From positions 51,077,591-51,141,590 of the forward strand of contig NC_030811.1 of assembly GCF_001704415.2 (NCBI RefSeq): 64,000 nucleotides of DNA, in the 5' to 3' direction. This DNA comes from Capra hircus (lineage: Eukaryota; Chordata; Mammalia; Artiodactyla; Bovidae). Numbering within the stretch: the stretch's first letter is position 1; every line of letters starts with the position of its first letter. The notes below the pieces were generated by a model. That model made no database searches and was not told the origin of the DNA. It saw only the letters and a list, made by a program, of their open reading frames with translations. Both the position numbers and the translations under genes were made by a program. Below are positions 44,689 to 57,611 of the stretch, one piece after another.

Positions 44689-47600
44689 TCATTGCCATCT
44701 TTCTAAATTCCATATATATGTGTTAGTATATGTGTATCTGTGTTTTTCTTTCTGGCTTACTTCACTCTGTATAATCGGCTCCAGTTTCATCCATCTCATC
44801 AGAACTGATTCAAATGAATTCTTTTTAACGGCTGCATAATACTCCATTGTATATATGTACCACAGCTTTCTTATCCATTCATCTGCTGATGGACATCTAG
44901 GTTGTTTCCATGTCCTGGCTATTATAAACAGTGCTGCGATGAACACTGGGGTACATGTGTCTCTTTCAATTCTGGTTTCCTCGGTGTGTATGCCCAGCAG
45001 TGGGATTGCTGGGTCATACGGTAGTTCTATTTGCAATTTTTTAAGGAATCTCCACACTGTTCTCCAGAGTGGCTGTACTAGTTTGCATTCCCACCAACAG
45101 TGTAGGAGGGTTCCCTTTTCTCCACACCCTCTCCAGCATTTACTGCTTGCAGATTTTTGGATCGCAGCCCATTCTGACTGGTGTGAAGTGGTACCTCATT
45201 GTGGTTTTGATTTGCATTTCTCTAATAATGAGTGATGTTGAGCATCTTTTCATGTGTTTGTTAGCCATCTGTATGTCTTCTTTGCAGAAATGTCTATTTA
45301 CTTCTTTGGCCCATTTTTTGATTGGGTCGTTTATTTTTCTGGAATTGAGCTGCATAAGTTGCTTGTATATTTTTGAGATTAGATGTTTGTCAGTTGCTTC
45401 ATTTGCTATTATTTCCTCCCATTCAGAAGGCTGTCTTTTCACCTTGCTTATATTTTCCTTTGTTGTGCAGAAGCTTTTAATTTTAATTAGATCCCGTTTG
45501 TTTATTTTTGCTTTTATTTCCAGAATTCTGGGAGGTGGATCATAGAGGATCCTGCTGTGATTTATGTCGGAGAGTGTTTTGCCTATGTTCTCCTCTAGGA
45601 GTTTTATAGTTTCTGGTCTTACATTTAGATCTTTAATCCATTTTGAGTTTATTTTTGTGTGGGGTGTTAGAAAGTGATCTAGTTTCATTCTTTTACAAGT
45701 GGTTGACCAGTTTTCCCAGCATCACTTGTTAAATAGATTGTCTTTACTCCATTGTATATTCTTGCCTCCTTTGTCAAAGATAAGGTGTCCATAAGTGTGT
45801 GGATTTATCTCTGGGCTTTCTATTTTGTTCCATTGATCTATATGTCTGTCTTTGTGCCAGTACCATACTGTCTTGATGACTGTGGCTTTGTAGTAGAGCC
45901 TGAAGCCAGGCAAGTTGATTCCTCCAGTTCCATTCTTATTTCTCAAGATTGCTTTGGCAATTCGAGGTTTTTTGTATTTCCATACAAATCTTGAAATTAT
46001 TTGTTCTAGTTCTGTGAAAAATATGGCTGGTAGCTTGATAGGGATTGCATTGAATTTGTAAATTGCTTTGGGTAGTATACTCATTTTCACTATATTGATT
46101 CTTCCGATCCATGAACATGGTATATTTCTCCATCTATTAGTGTCCTCTTTGATTTCTTTCATCAGTGTTTTATAGTTTTCTATATATAGGTCTTTAGTTT
46201 CTTTAGGTAGATATATTCCTAAGTATTTTATTCTTTTCGTTGCAATGGTGAATGGAATTGTTTCCTTAATTTCTTTTTCTACCTTCTCATTACTAGTGTA
46301 TAGGAATGCAAGGGATTTCTGAATGTTGATTTTATATCCTGCAACTTTACTATATTCATTGATTAGCTCTAGTAATTTTCTGGTGGAGTCTTTAGGGTTT
46401 TCCATGTAGAGGATTATGTCATCTGCAAACAGTGAGAGTTTTACTTCTTTTCCAATTTGGATTCCTTTTATTTCTTTTTCTGCTCTGATTGCTGTGGCCA
46501 AAACTTCCAGAACTATGTTGAATAGTAGCGGTGAAAGTGGACACCCTTGTCTTGTTCCTGACTTTAGGGGAAACGCTTTCAATTTTTCACCATTGAGGAT
46601 ACTGTTTGCTGTGGGTTTGTCATATATAGCTTTTATTATGTTGAAGTATGTTCCTTCTATACCTGCTTTCTGGAGAGTTTTTATCATAAATGGATGTTGA
46701 ATTTTGTCAAAGGCCTTCTCTGCATCTATTGAGATAATCATATGGTTTTTATTTTTCAATTTGTTAATGTGGTGAATTACATTGATTGATTTGCAGATAT
46801 TGAAGAATCCTCACATCCCTGGGATAAAGCCCACTTGGCCATGGTGTATGATCTTTTTAATGTGTTGTTGGATTCTGATTGCTAGAATTTTGTTGAGGAT
46901 TTTTGCATCTATGTTCATCAGTGATATTGGCCTGTAGTTTTCTTTTTTTGTGACATCTTTGTCAGGTTTTGGTATTAGGGTGATGGTGGCCTCATAGAAT
47001 GAGTTTGGAAGTTTACTTTCCTCTGCAATTTTCTGGAAGAGTTTGAGTAGGATAGGTGTTAGCTCTTCTCGAAATTTTTGGTAGAATTCAGCTGTGAAGC
47101 CGTCTGGACCTGGGCTTTTGTTTGCTGGGAGATTTCTGATTACAGTTTCAATTCCTGTGCTTGTGATGGGTCTGTTAAGATTTTCTGTTTCTTCCTGGTT
47201 CAGTTTTGGAAAATTGTACTTTTCTAAGAATTTGTCCATTTCTTCCACGTTGTCCATTTTATTGGCATACAACTGCTGATAGTAGTCTCTTATGATCCTT
47301 TGTATTTGTGTGTTGTCTGTTGTGATCTCTCCATTTTCATTTCTAATTTTATTGATTTGATTTTTCTCTCTTTGCTTCTTGATGAGTCTGGCTAATGGTT
47401 TGTCAATTTTATTTATCCTTTCAAAGAACCAGCTTTTGGCTTTGTTGATTTTTGCTATGGTCTCTTTTGTTCCTTTTGCATTTATTTCTGCCCTAATTTT
47501 TAAGATTTCTTTCCTTCTACTAATCCTGGGGTTCTTAATTTCTTCCTTTTCTAGTTGCTTTAGTTGTAGAGTTAGGTTATTTATTTGACTTTTTTCTTGT

Positions 47601-48521
47601 TTCTTGAGGTATGCCTGTATTGCTATGAACTTTCCTCTTAGCACTGCTTTTATAGTGTCCCACAGGTTTTGGGTTGTTGTGTTTTCATTTTCATTAGTTT
47701 CTATGCATATTTTGATTTCTTTTGTGATTTCTTCTGTGATTTGTTGGTTATTCAGAAGTGTGTTGTTCAACCTCCATATGTTGGAATTTTTAATAGTTTT
47801 TCTCCTGTAATTGAGATCTAATCTTAATGCATTATGGTCAGAAAAGATGCTTGGAATGATTTCGATTTTTTTGAATTTATCAAGTTTAGATTTATGGCCC
47901 AGGATGTGATCTATCCTGGAGAAGGTTCCATGAGCACTTGAAAAAAAAGGTGAAATTCATTGTTTTGGGGTGAAATGTCCTATAGATATCAATTAGGTCT
48001 AACTGATCTAGTGCATCATTTAAAGTTTGTGTTTCTTTGTTAATTTTCTGTTTAGTTGATCTGTCCATAGGTGTGAGTGGGGTATTAAAGTCTCCCACTA
48101 TTATTGTGTTATTGTTGATTTCCCCTTTCATACTTGTTAGCATTTGTCTTACATATTGCGGTGCTCCTATATTGGGGGCATATATATTTATAATTGTTAT
48201 ATCTTCTTCTTGGATTACTCCTTTGATCATTATGTAGTGGCCTTCTTTGTCTCTTTTCACAGCCTTTGTTTTAAAGTCTATTTTATCGGATATGAGTATT
48301 GCCACTCCTGCTTTCTTTTGGTCTCTATTTGCATGGTATACCTTTTTCCAGCCCTTCACTTTCAGTCTGTATGTGTCCCTTGTTTTGAGGTGGGTCTCTT
48401 GTAAGCAGCATATAGAGGGGTCTTGTTTTTGTATCCATTTAGCCAGTCTTTGTCTTTTGGTTGGGGCGTTCAACCCATTTACGTTTAAGGTAATTATTGA
48501 TAAGTATGATCCTGTTACCAT
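44689..48521 (-). pseudogene. L1 ORF2 (endonuclease/RT), five lesions seen
   Basis: ATG at 48521, about 50 bp after ORF1; total ~3.83 kb, matching the ~1,275-codon family length. Endonuclease: LSIITLNVNGLNAPTKRQ, CCLQETHLK, GDFNTPLTP. RT: motif A SIDAEKAFD, motif B SGTRQGCPLSPLLFN, motif C FADDIIL, all intact. C-terminal KLWYIYTMEYYAAVKKN. Lesions: one extra base in an A-run at 47941-47948 (frameshift after NFTFFF); TGA at 46811 replacing CGA; TGA at 45722 replacing TGG; an extra G near 45170 (frameshift); a stop near 45140. More intact than the plus copy but not functional. Confidence 0.93.
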
Positions 48522-48572
48522 TTACTTTATTGTTTTGGGTTCGGGTTTATACACCCTTTTCGTGTTTCCTGT

Positions 48573-49499
48573 CTAGAGAATATCCTTTAGAATTTGTTGG
48601 AGAGCTGGTTTGGTGGTGCTGAATTCTCTCAGCTTTTGCTTGTCTGTAAAGCTTTGAATTTCTCCTTCATATTTGAATGAGATCCTTTCTGGGTATAGTA
48701 ATCTGGGCTGTAGGTTATTGTCTTTCATCACTTTAAGTATGTCTTGCCATTCCCTCCTGGCCTGAAGAGTTTCTATTGAAAGATCAGCTGTTATCCTTAT
48801 GGGAATCCCCTTGTGTGTTATTTGTTGTTTTTCCCTTGCTGCTTTTAATATTTGTTCTTTGTGTTTGATCTTTGTTAATTTGATTAATATGTGTCTTGGG
48901 GTGTTTCGCCTTGGGTTTATCCTGTTTGGAACTCTCTGGGTTTCTTGGACTTGGGTGATTATTTCCTTCCCCATTTTAGGGAAGTTTTCAACTATTATCT
49001 CCTCAAGGATTTTCTCATGATCTTTCTTTCTGTCTTCTTCTTCTGGGACTCCCATAATTCAAATGTTGGAGCGATTCATATTGTCCTGGAGGTCTCTGAG
49101 ATTGTCCTCATTTCTTTTAATTCGTTTTTCTTGTTTCCTCTCTGATTCATTTATTTCTACCATTCTATCTTCTATTTCACTAATCCTATCTTCTGCCTCC
49201 GTTATTCTACTATTTGTTGCCTCCAGAGTGCTTCTGATCTCATTTATTGCGTTATTCATTATATTTTGACTCTTTTTTATTTCTTCTAGGTCCTTGTTAA
49301 ACCTTTCTTGCATCTTCTCAATCCTTGTCTCTAGGCTATTTATCTGTGATTCCATTTTGATTTCAAGATTTTGGATCATTTTCACTATCAATACTCGGAA
49401 TTCCTTCTCAGGTAGATTCCCTACTTCTTCCTCTTTTGTTTGGTTTGGTGGGCAACTCTCCTGTTCCTTTACCTGCTGAGTATTCCTCTGTCTCTTCAT
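48573..49499 (-). pseudogene. L1 ORF1, single nonsense codon
   Basis: ATG at 49499 (MKRQRNTQQVKEQESC). Coiled coil (IEKMQERFNKDLEEIKKSQN, EIEDRMVEINESERKQEK), RNA-binding core and basic C-terminus to LQQILKDIL at 48573. Length would be about 308 codons. The only lesion I see is TGA at 49059-49061, where the plus-strand L1 has CGA (NI-R-IIGVPEE), a CpG C-to-T change in the start of the RNA-recognition region. This is the least damaged ORF1 in the window. Confidence 0.94.
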
Positions 49500-50047
49500 C
49501 TTGGTTATATTGCTGCATTTGGGGTAGCCTTTTTATATTCTGGTAATTTGTGGAGTTCTCTTTATTATGGAGCTTCCTCACTGTGGGTGGGGTTCTATCA
49601 GTGGCTTGTCAAGGTTTCCTGGTTAGGGAGGCTTGTGTTGGAGTTCTGGTGGGTGGAGCTGGGTTTCTTCTCTCTGGAGTGCAGTGGAGTGACCAGTAAT
49701 GGGTTATGAGACATCAAAGGTTTTGGAATAATTTTGAGCTGCCTGTATATTGAAGCTCAGGGGAGTGTTCCTGTGTTGCCGGAGAATTTGAGTGGTACGT
49801 CTTGTTTTGGAACTTGTTGGCCCTTGGGTGGAGCTTGGTTTTGGTGTAGGTATGAAGGCATTTGATGAGCTCCTATTGCTTAATGTTCCCTGAATTCAAG
49901 AGTTCTCTAATGTTTTCAGGCTTTGGATTTAAGCCTCCTGCTTCTGGTTTTCAGTTTTATTTTTACAGTAGCCTCTAGACTTCTCCATCTATACAGCACC
50001 GATGATAAAACATCTAGGTTAAAGATTAAAAGTTTCTCCACATTGAG

Positions 50048-50460
50048 GGACACTCAGAGAGGTTCACTGAATTACAAGGAGAAGAGAAGATGGAGGGGGT
50101 AGTTAGAGGTAACTGGAATGAGATGCGGTGAGATCAAAAGAGGAGAGTAGTCACTTCCTTATGTGCGTTCTATAGTCTGGACCGCTCAGAGGTATTTACA
50201 GAGTTATACGGGGAAGAGGAGAGGGAGGAAGTAGACAGAGGTGACCAGGAGGATAAGAGAGAGGAATGAGAAGGAGAGAGACAAATCCTGCCAGTAACCA
50301 GTTCCTTAGGTGTTCTCCACCATCTGGAACACACAGAGATTCACAGAGTTGGATAGAGAAGAGATGGGGGAGAAAAGAGACAGAGGCCACCTGGTGGAGA
50401 AAAAGGAGAGTCCAAAGGAGGAGAGAGTGGTCAAGCCAGTAATCTTGCTCTCAGGTAAAC
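50048..50460 (-). repeat. Tandem ~140-bp units in L1 5' UTR
   Basis: Three diverged units beginning near 50048, 50185 and 50334. Each has a TCAGAG(A)-TTCAC/TTTACAGAGTT start, a purine-rich GAAGAGGAGAGGG middle, and the CAGT(A)ACC/AGTCACTTCCTTA-GGTG-TTCT-TCTGGA end. The plus strand is strongly purine-rich. Direct repeats (TTTTAATCTTT) lie outside both ends on the minus strand. The layout resembles the monomer arrays of rodent L1 promoters. Confidence 0.6.
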
Positions 50461-50839
50461 TTGGGTAGTGAAGTTTGGGTTTTTAAATGTACAAAATTGA
50501 CAACAAAAACCTAAGAGCAAAGATTAAAAATCTGTTTTTGAAGACAATGGTCTGCTTTTCTGGTTGCCTGATGTCCTCTGCCAGCCTACAGAAGCTGTTT
50601 TGTGGAGTTTGCTCAGCGTTGAAATGTTCTTTTGAGGAATTTGTGAGGGAGAAAGTGGTCTTCCCGTCCTATTCCTCTGCCATCTTTACAGTTCCCTAAT
50701 TATCTTCATTTTAGGTTTTCACCTTCATCGGAGGATAGAGATTAAGGAGAAAGGAAGAAAAGATAAACAAACAAGGGACATCTGAGACTGTCCAGATCTT
50801 GAGTTTTGTTTTTTAATTGCTATGGTCTAAGATAATAAC

Positions 50840-51252
50840 ATTTGGACTATAAAGAATGCTGAGTGCTGAAGAATTGATGATTTTGAACTGTGGTGTTGGA
50901 GAAGACTCTTGAGAGTCCCTTGGACTGCAAGGAGATCCAACCAGTCCATCCTAAAGGAGATCAGTCCTGGGTGTTCATTGGAAGGACTGATGCTGAAGCT
51001 GAAACTCCAATACTTTGGCCACCTGACGCGAAGAGCGGGCTCATTTGAAAAGACCCTGATGCTGGGAAAGATTGAGCGTAGGAGGAGAAGGGGACGACAG
51101 AGGATGAGATGGTTGGATGGCATCACTGACTCAATGGAGATGAGTCTGGGTAAACTCTGGGAGTTGGTGATGGACAGGGAGGCCTGGTGTGCTGTGGTCC
51201 ATGGAGTCACAAAGAGTCAGACACGGCTAAGTGACTGAACTGAACTGAACTG
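50840..51252 (+). mobile_element. BovB 3' copy
   Basis: Body from ATTTGGACTATAAAGAATGC to the ACTGA tail; exact 11-bp AAGATAATAAC on each side (50829-50839, 51253-51263). Codes for the C-terminal RRSNQSILKEISPG to VHGVTKSQTRLSD part of the BovB protein, open from 50909 to 51238. Confidence 0.93.
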
Positions 51253-51335
51253 AAGATAATAACCTAAAGGAAATTGATTCAATCAGTTTTAAGGTTGAAT
51301 TTTTCCTGGGTAATCATAACAAGCATTTGAATACT

Positions 51336-51462
51336 TCTAAGGAAATGGCAACCCACTCCAGTACTCTTGCCTGGAAAATTCCAAGGACAGAGAAGCCTTG
51401 TAGGCTACAGTCCATGGGGTTGCAAAGAGTCGGACACGACTGAGCAGCTTCACTTCACTTCA
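51336..51462 (+). mobile_element. Bov-tA/Bov-A 3' fragment
   Basis: GGAAATGGCAACCCACTCC through GTCGGACACGACTGAGCAGC and CTTCACTTCACTTC. No tRNA head. Confidence 0.85.
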
Positions 51463-51963
51463 TTCCTTAGGTTAGAAGCCAATGAAAGAGGAAGAATCTT
51501 ACTCTTAAGGCTAAGATCATCTTTAAAACCTGTTAACAAAGTATTTTCTAGTATCATTACTGCATGGAATTTAGGTGTGTGCATCATTTTTCACAGGCTG
51601 TAGTCCATTTCATTGAAGTGCCTAAGGTCAGCCAATAAGGGCAATAAGTTTGCTGTGTGCTACTTGATTAATCAGGTTGGAGGCTTCAGCAGCATTAAGC
51701 CTTGGAATAAACTGGGATTGTCTGTTTGTTTAACTTCAGTAATTCAGGAGAGTGTTACTCACTGTACTAATTACAAATTTTGGTATGAGCACAAAATGCT
51801 CCATTATTTAAGGTTAGACTTCCATTTAACTCTTTTAAGGATAATACAGAATTTTAATACACAGCAAGAAATGATGGACATAAAGTGTCAAAAAGAAAAG
51901 CCTTTTTCACCTATGGTTTTTAGGGAATGAAAAGTATGCATGCTGATAAGCAATTAATATTGC
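51463..51963. other. Unique sequence
   Basis: Nothing recognised; the 105-codon frame at 51613-51930 has no known domain. Confidence 0.5.
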
Positions 51964-52028
51964 AAATGGCAGCCTGCAGTTCATAGGGTCACAAAGAGTT
52001 GGACATGACTGAAGCAACTTAGCATACA
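51964..52028 (+). mobile_element. Short SINE tail
   Basis: GGCAGCCTGCAGTTCATAGG to ACTGAAGCAACTTAGCATAC, the last ~60 bp of a Bov-tA-type SINE, followed by ACATACATA. Confidence 0.7.
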
Positions 52029-55000
52029 TACATAATATATTTATCAGTATCTATGTATGCTGACACACACGCATTAGGAAAAAAATCATCATAGCTGGGA
52101 AGGATTTTACAATAATACTGTACATCATGAACATTTCGCAGAAGAAGAAATGTGGCCCTGAGAAGTGATACATTCAGGATAATAGAGCTACTCAGTGGAA
52201 GACAGGTTGGCAATAGGGCTGGGTTTCATCAATGGCCAACAATTCTGCCTAGGTTACAACATTCTGAAAGAGGAGAACCCTCTGATATGTGGCCAAGGCT
52301 GGTCATTTTAAGATTTCATTCCAGGCCTTATTTTCCCAAGCCCGGAGAAATCTGTTTCTCTTTCTCCAGAGAGATCAGATCTGGAAAACTAGAAAGACTA
52401 TTTCACCTTGGGCTTGATCAAGGGAAAGCAACCTAACAAATTTACAGGGAAAGAGAGGCAGGGGTGCTGCTTCCCCTGTGATTCCCTTGCTGAGAGATGA
52501 GTAGAATAAAGTATTTTCAGCAGTATACTCTTTGAAGCATATGACAACACTGAAGAGGATGTTGATCTACTATATACTATTATAAAACATTATTTCCCCA
52601 AACATATGATTCTAGCTTTCTTTATATTATGGAACGTAATTATAACTTTAGGTCACATATTATGGGTCTGGCCTGAGGCATGGAATCATGCCACTACAAA
52701 TCTACAATTACTAATTCTCTATTCTTTAGAGATATTTTTATGCTTTGTGTGTCATTCTGTCACATGGAGTATGTTATAATGAGTATATTTATGAGTCCTG
52801 CCTTTGGCAGTGGGAACTGATATATTATGCAGCCTTGCACCTCATGTGTAGCTGAATTATAACGGAGACCTTAGAAGCCAAGAAGTCTGTGTTCAGAGAA
52901 AAAAAGAATTTCAAACATAAACCATGTTCTTGGCACTAGCCTCGAATACTGGACATTCATAACCCACAAATGCCCAGACTATAAATTTGCAAGTTGCATT
53001 AATATGGCAGTAAAAGTCACTCTTCTGAAAGCTGCACTTGTAAAATATTTATAAATTCACATGGTTGTTCCTAGCAAATAACTACATCTGTCAGTTCTGT
53101 CTTTTTGTTCCCAAAGCAGTAGGGTTGGTTGTCCCATGTAATTCACAATATGTTCATAAAAAATTATTTTGGAAAAAGTAAGATGGAAGATATTTTGTTC
53201 TAAGGGAAAATATATCTGCTCCTCCAATAGTTTGGTGTTACTATTTGATCTCCTGAGATTTTTTTCTCATCAAGGCTTTTTCTCTGAACAAGTTTTCCTT
53301 TTATTGGATTTATCTAGTTTCCAAATTAGCAAGCTAACTCCTGTGGAGCTGTCTCAAAACTTCCACATTAATATGTACAACATAGTGGACTTTGCCAGTC
53401 TCAAGGTCAATATGTATCAATGTCACACCATGAAGGAATTTTCAATGTATATTACTATCTCCATATAATATTTAGAAGACCCTTTCCATAGGGGGCTCTT
53501 AAGATAGACCTGTCTAGACTTATTTTTTAAGATGGAAGAAAAATAAAAAGAGATGACACCTGATTACATTTTCTTATAGGTCTATATCATCTAGCGTTAT
53601 TCTTTTTGCCCACTATCTGAAAAACACAGACACACAAAACGATTGCCCCCCAAAATCATACCTACTAGCAAAGAGCCTGAGTACTTGACCACAAAATGTG
53701 CTATTTTATTTGTGCTTTTATTTATAATTTTTACTGTTCTCTAGCTGTTTCTTCCCTTCTCCCCACAAAAAAAAAAAAAAGACTTAGATTATTTATAATT
53801 GAAATGTATTTGTTATCTAGCTAGAATAGCTATAGGTGAGACCAAAGATGTAAAACATCACAAAGTACTATGGGCCTTAACTTTTTCTGAGTAATCAGAC
53901 CCATGAGAATCTGATGAAAACTTGGGCTCTTTACCCAGTAAGTACACATACACACACAATACACACTTTTGAAAGCACATCCAAGTGTTCAGAGACCACC
54001 AATACCATTTCACAGACCTCCAGAGAGGAAGGGGAAAGAAAATGTATGTCAAGAAACTGGAATAAAATTATCAGTATAATTAAACATGGAATTTAGCTCT
54101 AATCTTTGTAATCAAAGGACAAGAGAGACCCTATGGGTTGTGTAGATCTCAATGTTTAATAGACAAACACACACAGGTTTTCAGGAGACATATTTTAAAA
54201 GAAATTTTAAAGTGGATGGATCTCTGATTAATTATTATTCAATGAAAATTGTCTTTAACAGCAGTTTTGCAAAACTATTTCTCACATAGCCATTTTTTTA
54301 AAATAAATCTTGAGGATGTTCTTATTAAATAGTAATTTTTATGAGCAGTTCCACCAACTGAGAACCTATGTGTCTGACCAGACATAGTAGCAAACGATTT
54401 TCCTCTAGAGAAAGCGCCAGTATTCATAAGACACAATGTGCCTGCAGCCCTTGTCTGAGCTACAACGTAGAAGTTGCAACATCAGTGGGGTCTCGTGGGA
54501 AACTGTGTGGACTCACCCACCCACCTGGTGGGCTTCCTGTGGAAAAAGGGACTGTAAGCAAGGCACCAAGAACTATAAACTATAAATAGATTACACTGGG
54601 ACTGAAGTCTTGCCTAATTTTATTTCCACCAACTGCAAAGAATCATTTGGTCAGGCATATCGCCTGAAAATGGGAAGAAACTGATTCCATACCGACTAGT
54701 CCATAACAAAGGAAAAGAAGAACTGACTGGGGAAACCCAAACCTAAGGAAGGAAGAGGATTATTAGATCACTAGATGGAAATGAATTGCCTATTATTTTG
54801 ATCCACAAAATGCTATTTTGGTGATTAGCAACCCAAATCATATACTTTTTGTTTTCAAATAAACTGTCATATAGTCTTCTTTAAAGCACTATGGAATGTC
54901 TTACCAAGCAAGAAGAGCAAAATTTCTTGTTAAGATGTTCAGGGCAGAAAGACCTGGAATCATTTGTATAAATAAGATTAAAATAGCCATTGTTCTCCCT

Positions 55001-57384
55001 ACAAATGGAAGAAGGAGATTGGGGATTTACTTCTGGGATTCAGTTAATTTTGCACTTGGCATACATAGCATATGAAAAGAGTTTCCAACATTTAGGCTTG
55101 TTAGAATATATTCATACCACTGCCTGGGACATATTCAGTAGCTAGAAAATTCTAAGCATGGTAGTCTTTCTCCAGAACTTTCTTTCGAGTAACATCTGGG
55201 GTGAATTAAGTTTCTGCTCAGTCCTGGCTTTAGCTACAGATGTGGAGGTGTAAATGTGCTTTCCGGGAACTGTAGATTATATGGTCATGATGTAGACCAC
55301 TTTTATTAGGAGCTCAAGTACCGCATTTCCAGAAATATGAAGAATGACAGCAAGGAAAAAAGCCTTTAGAGCTTAAATTACAACCACATCTAATGAACTC
55401 AGAGGTGTTTTTCACTTACTAGGGTATTGCTTTTCAACTCCTATAGCCTAAATGAATCTAGTGATCATAACAGTAAATATGGGTTCCAAAGGTATCCCAA
55501 GAGGTATCATTAGTCACATATTACATCCTTTTCTAATTTGTACACTTTCCATGTTTCAGGGTTTCACAGGACTGCTGAAACCTCCAGAATTTCATGTTTC
55601 CCTCAGCAGTCTACAATAACCCGTAGTCTGAATGACATGTATTATTTCCTCAGCAAACATGTGATGTGGGGAGCTTAGTAAAAGATTTATTATACGAAAC
55701 GGCTCAATGTTTTATTTCCTCCCTTAATTGAATACATTATTGCTCTGTGTTTAGAAATGCTGTGCTGATGTATTACACCCCAGAACAACTATGCACATGC
55801 CATCTGCAGCAAGAAGGTTTATTAGACTACAAATCAGGATACAGATGTTGGAGGGGAAGCTATGGATTCTAAGTCATAATACATTACAGCACATTTTAAA
55901 TCTATAAATCATGATGTTCCAGCAGGTTTTTACTCTTAAAAACATTAGATATCGGTACTTATGAAAATGAAGGAACTAGAAGCCCTCTCTTTCATCATAT
56001 GTGTATGATGGGTAAAGTGAGAAGCTGCTAAGGTGGTAGTTATGTCCCTGTAGATGGGAAAAAGGACTACGTAACTTCAAAAGAAAAATCTCACCTTCTT
56101 ATTCCTTAATACTAGTGTAACAGATCCATATTTAAAGTCAACATTCTGAAGCAAATAAGCAGATAAATCTTCGGGGAGTGCAAATGAACACATATTTATT
56201 GATCTATTTCACAAAGTTGGATTTTCATCTGTTTATTCAAAGAGCACTTACTGAGTACCTGCTACTTACTAAGTGATACTATGCTCCAGAGTTTTATTAA
56301 AATAAGACCTGCTTGTATTATTTTGATGCAGGATGAGCTGTTGAATTTCCCTTTCTTTCTCCAGCTATTTCAAATTCAGGCCTAATAGTGGACAAATTGT
56401 CTCCAGAAAGTTTCCAAGAATAAACCAACTACTTCATTGGTCAAAAGGATTAACAGATGAAGCTTAGCCAGTAAAACTGAGATGATTGCTTTCCTGAAAG
56501 ATGATGTGATTTTCTTCCATTAGATTCTCAAAAATATAACTCAGTTGTATCAATCTTAAATAAATAAAATCCAGGATGTTCACACTTTCAGGAAAGATTA
56601 TTATTCTGCAGATCTATTGATCTTCTGCACATCTTAAAGCATCAGGGGGAGTCATTAGCCACATTTTGTTCTGGTCTACTTGTCAGCGGAGGCTCTCCCA
56701 GCTCTCTACAAATACATTTGCACTATATTCATCGTGCTTATTCTATAGATAATAAAGAACTAACATTACTGGCATTCACAACTGGGAGGTTTATGATTTT
56801 TAAAAATTAGATTAGTTATGCCTTTTAAATAGTGTGTAGATTTTTAAGACAAAGTATTCTTCTCTTTCCCTGAAAATATTCAGAAAAGAGTCTGTCTTTG
56901 ATAGAGTAGCACAGGCAAGCACAATGATTCAAGAAACTGCTATAAAAATACACGTCACCAGGAAAAGCAAAACATCTTTCTTCCTATTAAGCAGAGTTGA
57001 ACAGGTAAATTTTATTAACTATAGATTATATTTGCGTGACAATTAAGTTGTGCGGCATGATCACATACACAATCTCATTTGCCATATGGAGGAGTTATGT
57101 ACTCACTCATTCATCAAATATTTCATGAATGCCTACTGGGTGCCAGGCAGCTTACTCTGTACCAAAGACATGAAGGTAAATAAGATACATTCTCAGCAAG
57201 CTTACTATCTAGTTGAAGAGTAAGATGGAAGCTACTAGATCATTCTGACATGTTGTAATGCAGACATGATGAAGTACTGGGGCAATATGGGGTTGCTCAG
57301 ATAACTGGTATCAAAGCTTCATTTTATAGAAAAGGAAAATGTTCAATAGTATTAATATTAAGAGTATAGGGTATATACTATGTT
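52029..57384. other. 5.3-kb stretch free of recent insertions
   Basis: No BovB, Bov-A, Bov-tA, L1 or CHR element recognised. A weak MIR core is at 52133-52240 and an old repeat-like stretch at 57110-57190 (TCATCAAATATTTCATGAAT). Simple repeats: A-run 53767-53780, ACAC-rich 53944-53966. No gene seen; short frames only. Confidence 0.55.
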
Positions 57385-57533
57385 AGTTCAGTCATGTCAG
57401 ACTCTTTGCAACTCTATGGACTGTGGCGCACCAGGTTCCTCTGTCCATGGGATTCTCCAGGCAAGAATATTGGATTCAATTGCACCCACCCCTTCTCCAG
57501 AGGATCTTCCCAGCCTAGGGATGGAACCCACGT
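57385..57533 (-). mobile_element. Bov-tA SINE, tRNA head mostly lost
   Basis: AGTTCAGTCATGTCAGACTC through CTCCAGGCAAGAATATTGGA to GGATCTTCCCAGCCTAGGGA, ending near ACCCACGTAG. Confidence 0.83.
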
Positions 57534-57611
57534 AGTTTTAACAATTAAGTAAAAAACTGTATTAAAATTCTTAGTCAGCCCATAGTAAGACTTCTATAAA
57601 TATATTACTGA

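Larger units (their letters stand above)
44363..50695 (-). mobile_element. Near-complete ruminant L1, minus strand
   Basis: 17-bp CTAATTATCTTCATTTT copies flank it (44346-44362 and 50696-50712). On the minus strand: 5' end at about 50695 (GTAAAGATGGCAGAGG), long 5' UTR (50695-49500) with tandem units, ORF1, ORF2, a 3' UTR with a long C-run on the plus strand (44460-44469), an A-rich tail, then a ~24-bp extra segment and poly(A). The 3' UTR differs from the plus-strand L1 (TTCATGTTTGGGAACGCATG here), so the two belong to different L1 lineages. Confidence 0.96.

Noticed and set aside
44363..50695. An active L1
   Set aside because: ORF1 has an in-frame TGA at 49059 and ORF2 has at least two frameshifts and several stops.
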